From assembly GCF_900104115.1 (NCBI RefSeq), contig NZ_FNJM01000006.1, positions 123,705 through 187,704 on the forward strand: a DNA stretch of 64,000 nucleotides, read 5' to 3'. The notes under the pieces were generated by a model that did no database searches, was not told where the DNA came from, and worked only from the letters and a program-made list of their open reading frames with translations. The position numbers and the translations under genes were made by a program. Below, in pieces: positions 63,913 to 64,000 of the stretch. Within the stretch, counting starts at the first letter, position 1. Each line of letters begins with the position of its first letter. The DNA is from Clostridium gasigenes (lineage in GTDB: Bacteria; Bacillota; Clostridia; Clostridiales; Clostridiaceae).

Positions 63913-63999
63913 GCTGGAGTGGCGGAACTGGCAGACGCACAGGACTTAAAATCCTGCGGTAGTGATACCGTACCGGTTCAATTCCGGTCTTCAGCACCA
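63913..63999 (+). tRNA. tRNA-Leu (anticodon UAA)
   Basis: Acceptor arms GCTGGAG and CTTCAGC (with a G-T pair), then encoded CCA at 63997-63999. Anticodon loop CTTAAAA gives UAA, read as Leu. D-arm GGCGGAACTGGCAGACGC, a long variable arm of the class II kind (TGCGGTAGTGATACCGTA) and T-arm GGTTCAATTCC confirm the assignment. It decodes UUA, the commonest leucine codon in this AT-rich genome. Confidence 0.97.
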
Positions 64000-64000
64000 A

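Overview
The window is chromosomal DNA from a low-GC, anaerobic, endospore-forming Firmicute, most likely Clostridium sensu stricto. The evidence is strongly AT-rich composition, strong AGGAGG-type ribosome binding sites, an oxygen-sensitive class III ribonucleotide reductase, a single-cluster ferredoxin, a probable Re-citrate synthase, and sporulation genes (spoVG, spoVT, a spoVB-like flippase, yabP, yabQ). The species cannot be named from sequence alone.

Layout. 1-8.0 kb: a repeat-bearing protein cut by the window edge, two exported/lipoprotein genes, an Mrp ATPase, a ferredoxin, then on the minus strand a TPP-riboswitch-controlled thiamine transporter (thiT), a small protein, a PadR regulator with two DegV proteins, and a YerB-like lipoprotein. 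8.2-18.4 kb: nrdD behind an NrdR-type operator, an orphan sensor kinase, a Re-citrate synthase/aconitase pair, a DUF2227 protein and a CapA-like phosphatase. 18.6-30.2 kb is the accessory region: an AgrC/AgrA-like two-component system, a C39-peptidase ABC exporter, an unusual GyrI/DUF5085-like protein, an HlyD-type partner and a 135-residue double-glycine-leader peptide. These are followed by about 4.5 kb of small membrane-protein genes, a broken CPBP protease and three partial copies of the export genes. 30.3-46.8 kb: ABC-F ATPase, methyltransferase, nrdG, guanine riboswitch plus xpt, a TetR/DUF5692 pair, pepA, T-box-controlled asnS, a cytochrome-b5-like protein, a phosphodiesterase, an M24 peptidase, nupC-punA and murC. 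47-64 kb: the near-origin core cluster also known from Bacillus (purR-spoVG-glmU-prs-pth-mfd-spoVT-spoVB-mazG-yabO-yabP-yabQ-divIC-yabR). Here it carries an inserted response regulator, a PrsA-like foldase and HU, and it ends at tRNA-Leu(UAA).

Working together: nrdD and nrdG form one enzyme system although about 23 kb apart. citrate synthase plus aconitase make the front half of the 2-oxoglutarate/glutamate branch. nupC, punA, xpt, prs and purR handle purine uptake, salvage and control. The 18.6-25.4 kb block looks like a regulated peptide (bacteriocin or signal) production and export system with a decayed, duplicated immunity-like tail.

Most notable: the leader-peptide locus and its scrambled tail, a dispersed family of 50-70 nt intergenic hairpins, a visible two-state TPP switch that hides or frees the thiT ribosome binding site, an inverted pair of perfect DnaA boxes at 38.46-38.50 kb, and a hairpin that buries the spoVB ribosome binding site.
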